The notes under the pieces are model-generated. The model was not told the origin of the DNA. It did no database searches and saw only the letters and a list, made by a program, of their open reading frames with translations. Shown here one piece after another: positions 28,436 through 38,377 of a DNA stretch of 64,000 nt. Source of the DNA: Clostridia bacterium (GTDB taxonomy: Bacteria; Bacillota; Clostridia; Christensenellales; Pumilibacteraceae); contig JAAWAB010000008.1 of the NCBI GenBank assembly GCA_022791915.1, positions 175,656-239,655 of the forward strand, read 5' to 3'. Each line of letters starts with the position of its first letter. Position 1 is the first letter of the stretch. The position numbers were made by a program, and so were the translations under genes.

Positions 28436-28528
28436 GTGAATTTCAAAGACGCCCAAACGATTGACTTATACGGCAAAAAATGCTATGATTATACTATTCC
28501 GCAATTTTTTGAAGGGCACAGGATATGA
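28436..28528 (+). CDS. Putative 30-aa upstream ORF / leader peptide of lysA
   Basis: AAAGGGGG SD, GTG 28436, VNFKDAQTIDLYGKKCYDYTIPQFFEGHRI*, TGA overlaps the lysA ATG (ATGA). Confidence 0.4.
   Translation: MNFKDAQTIDLYGKKCYDYTIPQFFEGHRI
28461..28489 (+). promoter_or_regulatory. Sigma-A-like promoter proximal to lysA
   Basis: TTGACT -N17- TATGAT. Confidence 0.55.
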
Positions 28529-29841
28529 AGGCACGCGAAACACTCAAAATCAAAGAAAACGGACATCTTGAAATCGGCGGCGCAGACTGCGTGGAACTTG
28601 CCGCACGTTTCGGCACGCCTTTGTACGTTTTGGACGAGGAATATATCCGTTCGGTGTGTCGCGGGTATACCCGTTTGTTGGCGGAAAAGTATCCGAACTC
28701 GAAAATCGTGTATGCTTCCAAAGCGTTTTCTTCTTTGGCGATATATCCCATTGTGTACAGCGAAGGATTGGGTGCCGACGTCGTATCGGGCGGGGAGTTG
28801 TATACCGCACGGAAAGCGGGCATGCCTGCGTCCGAAATGTATTTTCACGGAAACAACAAATCGGCGGCAGAACTGGAATTTGCCGTGCGGGAAGGCGTGC
28901 ATGCCGTTGTGACCGATTCGTTTTACGAAATCGACTTATTGGACGAAATCGCACGCAAACAGAACAAAAAGCAAGGCGTTTTGGTACGCGTGAATCCGGG
29001 AATCGACGCGCACACGCACCGATTTATTCAAACGACGCGTCCCGACAGCAAATTCGGGTTTTCGATTGCCGACGGCGCGGCGCTGAACGTTTTACAAACG
29101 ATTGCGAAAAAAGAAAATCTCGATTTTTTGGGATTGCATTGCCATATCGGGTCGCAGATTTTCGAGTTGAAACCGTTTGCGCTTGCCGTGGATAAAATGA
29201 CCGATTTCATCGTTCAAGCGGCGCAATGCGGAATCAAGGTGCGCGAGCTGAACATGGGCGGGGGGTACGGCGTGACGTATACCGCCGAGGACAAACCGTT
29301 GCAGCCGTGGGAATACGTGGACGCGATTGTAGAGAAACTATCGGAATGCGTGCGCGAAAAGCGAATCGACGCACCCAAACTGATTCTCGAACCGGGGCGT
29401 TCGATTGTGGGAGAAGCGGGAATCACATTGTATACCGTGGGTGCAATCAAAGAGATAGAAGGAATCAAAAAGTACATAGCCGTAGACGGCGGCATGTTCG
29501 AGAATCCGCGCTATGCTCTTTACCAAAGTAAGTATGACGCCGTTCTTGCCAACCGTGCGCTCGACGCGCCGTGTGAAACGGTGACGGTAGCGGGCAAGTG
29601 TTGCGAAAGCGGCGATATGCTGATTGAAAATATTTGTCTGCCGAAAGCAAAATCGGGAGATTTACTCGCCGTTTTCACCACAGGCGCATATCATTATTCC
29701 ATGGCGAGCAATTACAACAGAAATCCCGTACCGCCCGTGGTACTCGTAAACCGCGGGGAGAGCGAGTACATAGTAAAACCGCAAAGTTACGAGGATATGC
29801 TTGCGCGTGAAGTGATTCCCGCGCGGCTGGGAGTTGAATAA
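28525..29841 (+). CDS. lysA: Diaminopimelate decarboxylase
   Basis: YASKAFSSLAIYPIVYSEGLGADVVSGGELYTA, FHGNNKS, LHCHIGSQ, EPGRSIVGEAG, CCESGDML. Confidence 0.96.
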   Translation: MKARETLKIKENGHLEIGGADCVELAARFGTPLYVLDEEYIRSVCRGYTRLLAEKYPNSKIVYASKAFSSLAIYPIVYSEGLGADVVSGGELYTARKAGMPASEMYFHGNNKSAAELEFAVREGVHAVVTDSFYEIDLLDEIARKQNKKQGVLVRVNPGIDAHTHRFIQTTRPDSKFGFSIADGAALNVLQTIAKKENLDFLGLHCHIGSQIFELKPFALAVDKMTDFIVQAAQCGIKVRELNMGGGYGVTYTAEDKPLQPWEYVDAIVEKLSECVREKRIDAPKLILEPGRSIVGEAGITLYTVGAIKEIEGIKKYIAVDGGMFENPRYALYQSKYDAVLANRALDAPCETVTVAGKCCESGDMLIENICLPKAKSGDLLAVFTTGAYHYSMASNYNRNPVPPVVLVNRGESEYIVKPQSYEDMLAREVIPARLGVE

Positions 29842-30540
29842 TTGCTGTATTTTCACGACAACATTATCGGAATTATACTGTTTGCCATGGTGATTGTTAT
29901 ATCCATGGTGTTGCATGAACTGGCGCACGGATATGTGGCGCTCTGGAACGGCGACGCCACCGCCAAGGTGAACGGCAGGCTCACGCCCAATCCGTTGGCG
30001 CATTTCGATATTATCGGCTTTTTTATGCTGATGACGGTGGGGTTCGGCTATGCCAAACCCGTGCCCGTAAACCCGTTTAATTTCCGACATCAGAAACGCG
30101 GGATTTTCACCGTGGCGATTGCGGGCGTTACCGTCAATTTTATTCTGGCATTTTTATCGTTCGGGCTTATGGCGTTTTTCAGTTGGCTGCAAGTGAAATT
30201 CCCGGGCGCCGTTACGGTGTTGGGATATTTCCGTCTGTTTTTTACCTATATGGTAATCGTCAATTTGAGTTTGTTCTTTTTTAATTTGTTGCCGCTGTAT
30301 CCGCTGGACGGATTTCGCGTAATCGAGGCGTTTACCCGTTACAATAACCGAGTGGCGCAATTTTTCCGCAAGTACGGGCAATACATTTTACTGGCGTTGG
30401 TGGGCGTGGGGATTATTGTGGATATTATCCGCCGCGTGGCGTACGTTCCCATTTGGTGCGACCCTTTGGGCGCATACATCTATTATTGCAGAGAAGGCGT
30501 TTGGTGGTTGTTCGGAAAATTCTGGTGGCTGTTCTTTTAG
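29842..30540 (+). CDS. Site-2 protease family protein (M50)
   Basis: HELAHGYVALWNGD (HExxH), NLLPLYPLDGFRV. Confidence 0.9.
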   Translation: MLYFHDNIIGIILFAMVIVISMVLHELAHGYVALWNGDATAKVNGRLTPNPLAHFDIIGFFMLMTVGFGYAKPVPVNPFNFRHQKRGIFTVAIAGVTVNFILAFLSFGLMAFFSWLQVKFPGAVTVLGYFRLFFTYMVIVNLSLFFFNLLPLYPLDGFRVIEAFTRYNNRVAQFFRKYGQYILLALVGVGIIVDIIRRVAYVPIWCDPLGAYIYYCREGVWWLFGKFWWLFF

Positions 30541-30547
30541 GTGATAC

Positions 30548-31357
30548 ATGGAAGAGAATCGACAAACTAACGAAACGGGCGAGCAGACGGTGATGCAACA
30601 GGTGCAAGACGCCCCTACCGATATGCCGCCGCCCGCAGAATATGACGAAACTTCGTATAAAATCAAGTTGGACCAATTCGAAGGTCCGCTTGATTTGTTG
30701 TTGCATTTGATTAAGCAGGCAAAAATTCAGATACAGGATATTTTCGTATCGCAGATTACCGAACAATATTTGGAGTACATAAACGAAATCAAAGACGTGG
30801 ATTTGGAAAATGCGTCCGAATTTATTGAAATGGCGGCATGGCTGATAGAAATCAAATCCAAGTCGTTGTTGCCCAAGCCCAAAGAAGAAGTGCCCGAAGA
30901 AGAGGACCCGCAAAAACAACTGATACAACGTCTGGAAGAGTACAAGCTGTACAAAGAGGCATGCGAGAAGATGAAAGAGCAGGAAACCGTGGGGATTCAT
31001 TATCGGGCGCCCGACCCGACGGTGGGCGAGCCGCGGTTTGTGCTCAAAGACATGACGATGGACGGGCTGATGAAAGCGTTGCGGAAAATGTTTCTGAAAA
31101 TGGAGAAACGGAGTATCACGCAAAAGGAACGTCATATCACGCTCGACCGATTTACCGTTGCCGAAAAGATGTCGCATATCAAAGATTTTATGTTATTGCG
31201 CGACACGGCGCGGTTTGACGAATTATTCGAGGACGATTATTCCAAAAGCGAAATCATTACCACATTTCAGGCTTTATTGGAACTTTTGAAACTGCAATTC
31301 GTTACGGCGGAACAGCGGGAAATATTCGGCGAGATTCTGCTTAAAAAAGTTGCCTGA
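30548..31357 (+). CDS. scpA: Segregation and condensation protein A
   Basis: IKLDQFEGPLDLLLHLIKQAKIQIQDIFVSQITEQYLEYI. Confidence 0.95.
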   Translation: MEENRQTNETGEQTVMQQVQDAPTDMPPPAEYDETSYKIKLDQFEGPLDLLLHLIKQAKIQIQDIFVSQITEQYLEYINEIKDVDLENASEFIEMAAWLIEIKSKSLLPKPKEEVPEEEDPQKQLIQRLEEYKLYKEACEKMKEQETVGIHYRAPDPTVGEPRFVLKDMTMDGLMKALRKMFLKMEKRSITQKERHITLDRFTVAEKMSHIKDFMLLRDTARFDELFEDDYSKSEIITTFQALLELLKLQFVTAEQREIFGEILLKKVA

Positions 31358-31383
31358 CGGCATACGCAAAGGAAGAACGGAAC

Positions 31384-32028
31384 ATGGAAATCGAACAGCT
31401 TGACGAAATTATCGAATCGTTATTGTTTGTATCGGGCGACGGAATCGGCATTTCCGATATCGTCGATTTACTCGAACTACAAAACAGCGAAGTAAAACAA
31501 TCGATTAACCGACTCAAAAAGAAGTACAGCGGCAAGTGCGGCATTCATCTGATGAGTTACAACGGAAAGGTGCAATTCGGGTCGAATCCCGCTTATGCCG
31601 ACACGATTGCGTGCGTATTGAATCCGATTAAAGAAAAGGAATTGAGTAACGCTACGTTGGAAACGGTGGCGATTATTGCCTACAAACAGCCCGTAACCCG
31701 TTTGGAAATCGAACAGATTCGGGGTGTGAACTGCGACTACGCCATACAGGTGTTATTAAAGCACAATCTGATTGAAGTGGTAGGGCGCAAAGACGTGGTG
31801 GGCAAACCGCTTTTATTCGGCACTACCGACGCGTTTTTGAAACGCTTTCAGATTGAGAGCATAGAACAGTTGCCCGACTACGAACAGCTTTTGGCGAGTA
31901 TCAAGGTGCTGGAAGAAGGGAACAAAGCGCAACCCGAAGAAGTGAGTCTATATAACGAGTTCGAGTTGCCCGAAGAAGAGATGCCCGAGTTTTTGGAGGC
32001 GGAAACCGACTTACAGAAAATCGGCTGA
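31384..32028 (+). CDS. scpB: Segregation and condensation protein B
   Basis: ETVAIIAYKQPVTRLEIEQIRGVNCDYAIQVLLKHNLIEVVGRKDVVGKPLLFGTTDAFL. Confidence 0.95.
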   Translation: MEIEQLDEIIESLLFVSGDGIGISDIVDLLELQNSEVKQSINRLKKKYSGKCGIHLMSYNGKVQFGSNPAYADTIACVLNPIKEKELSNATLETVAIIAYKQPVTRLEIEQIRGVNCDYAIQVLLKHNLIEVVGRKDVVGKPLLFGTTDAFLKRFQIESIEQLPDYEQLLASIKVLEEGNKAQPEEVSLYNEFELPEEEMPEFLEAETDLQKIG

Positions 32029-32085
32029 CGACTGCGCGAAAACGGAAAAAGAATAAAGACCCTTCGATACGAAAAGACTAACGGC

Positions 32086-32667
32086 ATGTTGGTCTTTTTG
32101 ATTATTCTGATACTTTTATTGAGTTTGCTTGCGACGCCTTTACGGGTGGGCATGCATTTTTATCTCAATTTGTTCGGAAACGACGGGTTTATCAAAATCT
32201 ATTTTTTCGGAATCCGCGTATTTATGGCGGGCGTACATTTCGAGCACGAAAGCACGCGGCACAACAACCTGGTAATCGACCGCAAGGGAAAATCGGATAA
32301 AATCCATTTGAACACAGACCCGACCGATAAAAAATCGGTTGCCGCCATGATGAAACACCCTGCGCTGAAAAACATGCTGGTGGAAAAGATATCGGCGCAT
32401 TTTATTGCGGGGAAAACGAACGACGCATTTTTTACCGTTGCGCTGATGCAAGCGTTGCGGGTTTTGTTTTACGCAACGTTGGCACCCATAAAATGCCGAT
32501 ACAGTGTGCAGATTACCGAATCGTTTACGCCCGTATACAATAACGACGTGTTGCAAACCGACTTTATAGGCATAATATCCATATCCATTGCAGATATTAT
32601 AATGGGTTATATACAGAATGGCGCGAAGAAAAAGGCGCGCAACAATCAGGAGGTAGCAAGCGTATGA
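32086..32667 (+). CDS. DUF2953-like membrane-associated protein
   Basis: N-terminal TM; located between scpB and ytfJ as in other sporulating Firmicutes. Confidence 0.6.
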   Translation: MLVFLIILILLLSLLATPLRVGMHFYLNLFGNDGFIKIYFFGIRVFMAGVHFEHESTRHNNLVIDRKGKSDKIHLNTDPTDKKSVAAMMKHPALKNMLVEKISAHFIAGKTNDAFFTVALMQALRVLFYATLAPIKCRYSVQITESFTPVYNNDVLQTDFIGIISISIADIIMGYIQNGAKKKARNNQEVASV

Positions 32668-33062
32668 TAGTACAAAACAACGAACACCCCATCGAACGGG
32701 TTATGGACAATGCGTTCACCAAAATCCGCACGCTTGTGGACGCCGACACGGTTGTGGGCAATCCGGTGCGCACGGAGGACGGCGTAAGTATTATTCCGCT
32801 TTCCAAAGTGACCATGGGATTTCTTACGGGCGGCGGCGAATACAGCGACATGGTGCAACAGAATCTGAACGAATATCCCTTTGCGGGCGGTAGCGGCGCG
32901 GCGGTATCGGTGGCGCCCATCGGCTTTTTGGTAAGCGACGGGAAGAGCGTGAAAATCATCAAAATGGACGATAAGAATCCGTTTGACAAGATTCTCAATC
33001 TGATTCCCGACGTTTTGGACAGCGTGCTCGACACGGGTAGCAACACGAAGGCGAAAAAATGA
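32664..33062 (+). CDS. ytfJ: GerW/YtfJ family spore protein
   Basis: DTVVGNPVRTEDGVSIIPLSKVTMGFLTGGGEY, SGAAVSVAPIGFLV. Confidence 0.92.
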   Translation: MIVQNNEHPIERVMDNAFTKIRTLVDADTVVGNPVRTEDGVSIIPLSKVTMGFLTGGGEYSDMVQQNLNEYPFAGGSGAAVSVAPIGFLVSDGKSVKIIKMDDKNPFDKILNLIPDVLDSVLDTGSNTKAKK

Positions 33063-34207
33063 AACAGTCGCAAACGGCAATCTTCTGCTTTCTTTTATTG
33101 TTGGCGACGCTGTTGCTGTTGCCCGTGATGCAATCGGCGGGCGCGGCGACTACGCCCGCGTCGGCGGCAAACACGTGCGCGCGGTGCATGGCGGTGGTGG
33201 AAGGAAGCACGGGAAGGTTATTATACGGAAAGAACGAAGAGCAGGCGCGCCCTATGGCGAGCACGACCAAAATCTGTACGGCGGCAACGGTGCTCGAACA
33301 TTGCGACAATCTCGACCGCACGGTGGCGGTTCCCGATAAAGCGGTAGGCGTGGAAGGCTCGTCTATTTATCTGCAAAAAGGCGAAAAGGTAAAAATTATC
33401 GATTTGCTTTACGGGCTGATGTTGCAGTCGGGGAACGATTGCGCCGAGGCGCTTGCCATAACGGTGGGCGGCAGTATAGAAGATTTTGCCGCGATGATGA
33501 ACGAAACGGCAAAAAAAGCGGGCGCGAGAAACAGTAATTTCGTCAATCCGCACGGACTGCACGACGACAATCACTATACTACGGCGCACGATTTGGCATT
33601 GATTGCCGCGTATGCGTTCCGCAATCCCGTATTTGCGCAAATTGTAGCAACGAAAAGGCACACCATGCCGTGGGAAGGACGCAATTACCCGCGCGTTATC
33701 GTGAATAAGAACAAAATTCTTTCCACCTACGAGGGCGGCGACGGGGTAAAAACGGGATTCACCAAAAAAGCGGGGCGGTGCCTTGTATCGAGCGCAACGA
33801 GAAACGGCATGCGGGTGATTGCCGTTGTGCTCGATTGCGGACCGATGTTCGAAGAATGCGCGGCGCTTATGGACAAGGCGTTTGCCGAATATTCGCTTTG
33901 CAAAGTGGCGGACGGAGAAAAGATTTGCGAACAAGTGCCCGTTTCGGACGGAAAGCGAGCGCACGCGCAGGTGTGCGGGAAAGGAGAATTTTACTATCCC
34001 TTGCGCGAGGACGAGAAAAGCAGCGTTCGCATTGCCACGCATACGGTGGAAAATTTGGCGGCGCCCGTCAAAAAAGATACCGAAGCGGGGAATTTTGAGA
34101 TTTATCTTGAAAATCAGTTGCTTTTTGGCGGAAAATTATATACTATATATGATGTTGCCGAGCGCGGCGTGGTTGATAAGTGGAAGGACCTGGTAGACGC
34201 TTGGTAA
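33059..34207 (+). CDS. D-alanyl-D-alanine carboxypeptidase (DacB-like)
   Basis: RPMASTTKICTAATVLE (SxxK), SGNDCAEALA (SxN), GVKTGFTKKAGRCLVSSA (KTG); signal peptide. Confidence 0.92.
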   Translation: MKQSQTAIFCFLLLLATLLLLPVMQSAGAATTPASAANTCARCMAVVEGSTGRLLYGKNEEQARPMASTTKICTAATVLEHCDNLDRTVAVPDKAVGVEGSSIYLQKGEKVKIIDLLYGLMLQSGNDCAEALAITVGGSIEDFAAMMNETAKKAGARNSNFVNPHGLHDDNHYTTAHDLALIAAYAFRNPVFAQIVATKRHTMPWEGRNYPRVIVNKNKILSTYEGGDGVKTGFTKKAGRCLVSSATRNGMRVIAVVLDCGPMFEECAALMDKAFAEYSLCKVADGEKICEQVPVSDGKRAHAQVCGKGEFYYPLREDEKSSVRIATHTVENLAAPVKKDTEAGNFEIYLENQLLFGGKLYTIYDVAERGVVDKWKDLVDAW

Positions 34208-34234
34208 AATCAGAAGAAAAGCGAGCGAATCATT

Positions 34235-34945
34235 TTGCGAATCAATAAATATCTTGCCGAATGCGGCTTTGCGGGTCGGAGAGGGTGTGAACAGATTGTT
34301 CTTGCCGGACGCGTGAAAATCAACGGGAAACAAGTGACCAATCTTGCCACAACGGTGGAAGAAAACGACCTTGTAACCGTTGACGGCAAGCGGGCGCAGC
34401 CCATACACAAGCATATTTATCTTATGCTCAACAAGCCGAAAGGATATATTACCACCACGAGCGACGAAAAGGGCAGAAAGACGGTGCTCGAGCTGCTGGG
34501 CAACAAATTTTCCGACAAGCGCATTTTTCCCGTGGGCAGGCTGGATTACGAAACGGAAGGACTGTTGTTGCTTACCACCGACGGCGACCTTTGCAATCGG
34601 ATTACGCACCCGCGCAACGAGATTACCAAAACGTACGTAGCGAAAATCGAAAACGAAGTGAGCGAAGACGAACTCAACAAATTGCGCGCGGGCGTCATTT
34701 TGGACGGAGTGAAAACCAAGCGTTGCCGCATTTCGGTACTGGGATTCGACGACAAAATCACCCGCTTGGAAGTGGTTATCAGCGAAGGACGCAACCGCCA
34801 GGTGCGCAGAATGTTTGAAACAATCAACCGCGAAGTGATTTTTCTTAAACGTGTGGGAATAGGCGAATTGAAACTGGGCGGATTGAGCAGGGGCGAATGG
34901 AGAGAACTCAAACCCAAAGAAGTGGAGTATCTCAAAAACGTATAG
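34235..34945 (+). CDS. rluB: Ribosomal large subunit pseudouridine synthase B
   Basis: RINKYLAECGFAGRRGCEQIV, VGRLDYETEGLLLLTTDGDL, GRNRQVRRMFE; TTG start. Confidence 0.93.
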   Translation: MRINKYLAECGFAGRRGCEQIVLAGRVKINGKQVTNLATTVEENDLVTVDGKRAQPIHKHIYLMLNKPKGYITTTSDEKGRKTVLELLGNKFSDKRIFPVGRLDYETEGLLLLTTDGDLCNRITHPRNEITKTYVAKIENEVSEDELNKLRAGVILDGVKTKRCRISVLGFDDKITRLEVVISEGRNRQVRRMFETINREVIFLKRVGIGELKLGGLSRGEWRELKPKEVEYLKNV

Positions 34946-34978
34946 ATGATAAAATATACATGATTATGGAATTTTTGT

Positions 34979-35012
34979 AAAAATACAGGCATAAACGCTT
35001 GTATTTTTCTTT
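34979..35012 (+). terminator. Terminator after rluB
   Basis: AAAAATACA...TGTATTTTT hairpin with T-run. Confidence 0.65.
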
Positions 35013-35027
35013 TAGGTGCGCTATAAT
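34999..35027 (+). promoter_or_regulatory. Sigma-A-like promoter for the decarboxylase cluster
   Basis: TTGTAT -N17- TATAAT. Confidence 0.5.
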
Positions 35028-35082
35028 ATTATTGTGGAAGTTTTGGGTTTTTACCCGATTATCATTTCGGAGGCAAGTATAC

Positions 35083-36453
35083 ATGAGTAACGCAATGTTT
35101 TCCAACTTAAAAAAGAGTGCGGAAAGTGCGTCGAAAGAGGTTATGAAACTCATTACGGCGATTTCGGACGAACAGTCTTTTGTGGAAACGGACAAATTCA
35201 TATCGGTATCTACGGAATTGGGCGAAGCTGTGGGCGAGGGAGTCGTTGGCGGCTTTGCCCATATTTCTGACATACGGGTGGGGCTGTTCGCCACCAACCC
35301 GACCGTTCTCAAAGGCAGTATCGGCAAGGCGAACGCAAAAAAAATCGTTAAAGTGATTTCGTCGGCAACGGCGGCGGGATTGCCCGTGGTGGGAATTTTG
35401 GATACGGCGGGCGCGCGTTTCGGCGAAGGTATCGACGCCATGGAAGGATATGCCGAAATATTCCGTGCGCTTTCGGACGCTTACGGTTCGGTGCCCACGG
35501 TGATTGCCGTAAAAGGCTCGGATTTCGGACTTTCGAGTTATTTCTGCGCGGTAACCGACCTTTGCATTGCCTATGCGGGTGCGCAGATAGCGTCGTCCAG
35601 TCCGTTGATTTTGGCGGCAAACACCAAAGCCGACCCCGCAAAAATTTGCACGGGTGCTTATCTTTCGCAGAAAAGCGACGTTGTAACCAACGTTGTGAAA
35701 GACGAAAAGGAATTGAAAGCGGCGATATCGACGTTTTTATCGATGATTGTTTCGCCCGTTGCCGAATCGGCAGACGACCCCAACCGCACGGCAAAAGCGG
35801 CGGCGCTCAAAAAGTCGGACGATATTCTCAAAGAAGTTTTTGATAAGAACACCGTATTTTCGGTGCGAAACGGCTATGCCGAAGAAGTGAAAACGGGATT
35901 TGCGCGTTTGGGCGGAATTGCGGTGGGATATGTGGTGACCGACGGCAAACTGACCGGAAACGGTGCGGGAAAAGTGACCGAACTGCTCAACACCTGCGAA
36001 TCGTTCTCATTGCCCGTTATCAATCTGGTGAATTGCGACGGCGTTGCGACTTCGGCGGAAACGGACGGGGATACAATCCGCAAAATTTCGGATATGATGT
36101 TCACATATAACAATATTTGCGTTCCCAAACTTGCGCTCATATACGGCAATGCAATCGGGGCGGGCTACATGGCTTTTGCCGCCAAGAGTACCGCAGACTA
36201 TACCGTGGCGTGGGATGACGCGAAAATCGGCGTAATCGGCGGGCAAGCGGCGGCACAGCTGTTGTACAAAGACGAAATCGCAAAAGCGGCAAAGAAAGAC
36301 CAGGTGGAGAAAAAACTTGCCGAGGCGTATGCCGAAGAAAATCTGTCGGCGTCCGTTGTTGCGAAAAAAGGATATCTCGACAACGTTATCGAACCCGCGC
36401 TTTCGCGTCCGTATATGGTGGCGGCGTTGCAGACCTATCTTTCCAAGGAGTAA
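35083..36453 (+). CDS. Biotin-dependent carboxyltransferase (MmdA/12S-like acyl-CoA carboxyltransferase)
   Basis: GLPVVGILDTAGARFGEGIDAMEGYAEIFRAL, AIGAGYMAFA, VIGGQAAAQLLYKDEI; SD GGAGG before ATG 35083. Confidence 0.85.
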   Translation: MSNAMFSNLKKSAESASKEVMKLITAISDEQSFVETDKFISVSTELGEAVGEGVVGGFAHISDIRVGLFATNPTVLKGSIGKANAKKIVKVISSATAAGLPVVGILDTAGARFGEGIDAMEGYAEIFRALSDAYGSVPTVIAVKGSDFGLSSYFCAVTDLCIAYAGAQIASSSPLILAANTKADPAKICTGAYLSQKSDVVTNVVKDEKELKAAISTFLSMIVSPVAESADDPNRTAKAAALKKSDDILKEVFDKNTVFSVRNGYAEEVKTGFARLGGIAVGYVVTDGKLTGNGAGKVTELLNTCESFSLPVINLVNCDGVATSAETDGDTIRKISDMMFTYNNICVPKLALIYGNAIGAGYMAFAAKSTADYTVAWDDAKIGVIGGQAAAQLLYKDEIAKAAKKDQVEKKLAEAYAEENLSASVVAKKGYLDNVIEPALSRPYMVAALQTYLSKE

Positions 36454-36456
36454 GCG

Positions 36457-36774
36457 ATGAAACTGTTTGGATTTCTGTTTGCGTTTGAAATGCCTATCGG
36501 CAAAGCGGCAATTATTGCTTTAATCGGAATCTTGATTGTGTTTACCGTTCTTGCCGTGCTCGTAGGGCTTTTAACGCTTTTTAAGCTTGTATTCAGCGTA
36601 AAAGTAAGCAAAAAAGAGAAAACGGAAAGCGTGCCCGCAACTTCGGGGACTGTTTCCGACGGAAACGACGAAGAAGAAATCGTTGCCGCGATTGCCGCGG
36701 CACTTGCCTGCATGGGCGAGGAAGAAACGGTTTCGGCGCCGTTCCGCATTAAAAGTATTACGAAATTAAAATAA
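36457..36774 (+). CDS. OadG/MmdD-like small membrane subunit
   Basis: Single TM, short charged tail; position between carboxyltransferase and biotin carrier. Confidence 0.65.
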   Translation: MKLFGFLFAFEMPIGKAAIIALIGILIVFTVLAVLVGLLTLFKLVFSVKVSKKEKTESVPATSGTVSDGNDEEEIVAAIAAALACMGEEETVSAPFRIKSITKLK

Positions 36775-36801
36775 ATCTTTTTCGGAGGATAAAAGAGAAT
36801 T

Positions 36802-37152
36802 ATGCGCAAATTCAATGTTAGTGTAAACGGAAAGACGTATGCCGTGGAAGTGGAAGAAACGGAAGGCGGCGCTCCCGTTGCTTCGGCTGCACCCGTAGCG
36901 GCGCCCGTGACGCCCGCACCTGCCGCGGCTGCTCCCGCAGGCGGTACGGCTGTAAACGCGCCCATGCCCGGACTTGTGCTCAAACTTGCCGTAGCGAACG
37001 GAACGGCGGTGAAAAAAGGGGATAAATTGGTCGTGTTGGAAGCCATGAAAATGGAAAACGACATCGTTGCACCCGCCGCGGGCGTTGTGACGTTCGCCGT
37101 AAAACAAGGTGATACGGTAGAAACGGGCGCAAGACTCGCTACTATCGGCTGA
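36802..37152 (+). CDS. Biotin carboxyl carrier protein (1.3S/MmdC-like)
   Basis: Ala/Pro hinge followed by VLEAMKMENDIVAPAAGVV biotinylation motif. Confidence 0.92.
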   Translation: MRKFNVSVNGKTYAVEVEETEGGAPVASAAPVAAPVTPAPAAAAPAGGTAVNAPMPGLVLKLAVANGTAVKKGDKLVVLEAMKMENDIVAPAAGVVTFAVKQGDTVETGARLATIG

Positions 37153-37166
37153 CACGGAGTAAAGGA

Positions 37167-38351
37167 ATGAACATAATCGATATGCTCAAAAGCCTTTGGC
37201 AGAGCACTGGCTTTACGCAGGGTTCGTGGCAGAATTACGTGATGATTGCCATTTCCTTCGTACTGTTCTATCTTGCCATTGCGCGCAAATTCGAGCCGCT
37301 CTTGTTGGTGCCGATTGCGTTCGGAATGCTGATGGTGAACATTCCCGGCGCGTCGGACGTGTTGTTCTTCAAGGGATATTCTCCCGAGAATCACACGCTC
37401 CCTTCGGGCGAAACGGGAGGCTTATTCTACTATCTGTATCAGGGCGTGGATAAAGTTATTTATCCGCCGCTCATTTTCCTGGGAATCGGCGCCATGACCG
37501 ACTTCGGTCCGCTTATTTCCAACCCCAAAAGCTTGTTAATCGGGGCGGGGGCGCAATTGGGTATTTTTATTACCTTTTTCGGCGCCATATTGCTCGGATT
37601 TAAGGGCGCGGCGGCGGCGGCTATTGCCATTATCGGCGGCGCGGACGGTCCTACCGCCATTTATCTCAACCAACAGTTGAGCAAGCTGTTCCCCGACGTG
37701 GGCAATTTGTTGCCTGCCATTGCGATAGCGGCATATAGTTACATGGCGTTGATTCCTGCCATTCAACCTCCTTTAATGCGACTTTTAACCACGAAAAAGG
37801 AGCGCAGTATCCGCATGGAGCAACTTCGTGCCGTTTCCAAAAAAGAGAAGATTATTTTCCCGATTCTGGTTGTGTGTCTTGTGGCAATCATTCTTCCGCA
37901 GGCATTGCCGCTTGTGGGGTGCCTGATGCTCGGGAATCTTTTGAAAGAAAGTACGGTTACCGAACGTCTTGCAAAAACGGCGAGCAACGAACTGATTAAC
38001 ATTGTGACTATTTTGTTGGGACTCATGGTGGGCGCAAAGGCAATCGGACCTACGTTCTTAAAACTGGAAACGCTGATGATTATTGCACTCGGTCTTACGG
38101 CGTTCTGCTTCGGTACCGTGGGCGGCATTCTGGTGGCGAAACTCATGAACGTGATTTCGGGCGGCAAGATTAACCCGCTAATCGGTTCGGCGGGCGTTTC
38201 CGCCGTACCTATGGCGGCGCGCGTATCACAGAAAGAAGGGCAGAAGTACGACCCCGACAATTATCTGTTGATGCACGCCATGGGACCCAATGTGGCAGGC
38301 GTTATCGGCAGTGCCGTTGCCGCGGGCGTATTGCTTGCGATTCCTTGGTAA
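37167..38351 (+). CDS. Sodium ion-translocating decarboxylase subunit beta
   Basis: IIGGADGPTAIYLNQQL, VISGGKINPLIGSAGVSAVPMAARVSQKEGQKYDP, HAMGPNVAGVIGSAVAAG. Confidence 0.95.
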   Translation: MNIIDMLKSLWQSTGFTQGSWQNYVMIAISFVLFYLAIARKFEPLLLVPIAFGMLMVNIPGASDVLFFKGYSPENHTLPSGETGGLFYYLYQGVDKVIYPPLIFLGIGAMTDFGPLISNPKSLLIGAGAQLGIFITFFGAILLGFKGAAAAAIAIIGGADGPTAIYLNQQLSKLFPDVGNLLPAIAIAAYSYMALIPAIQPPLMRLLTTKKERSIRMEQLRAVSKKEKIIFPILVVCLVAIILPQALPLVGCLMLGNLLKESTVTERLAKTASNELINIVTILLGLMVGAKAIGPTFLKLETLMIIALGLTAFCFGTVGGILVAKLMNVISGGKINPLIGSAGVSAVPMAARVSQKEGQKYDPDNYLLMHAMGPNVAGVIGSAVAAGVLLAIPW

Positions 38352-38377
38352 ACGGTTTTCAATAAGGAGATAAAAGT

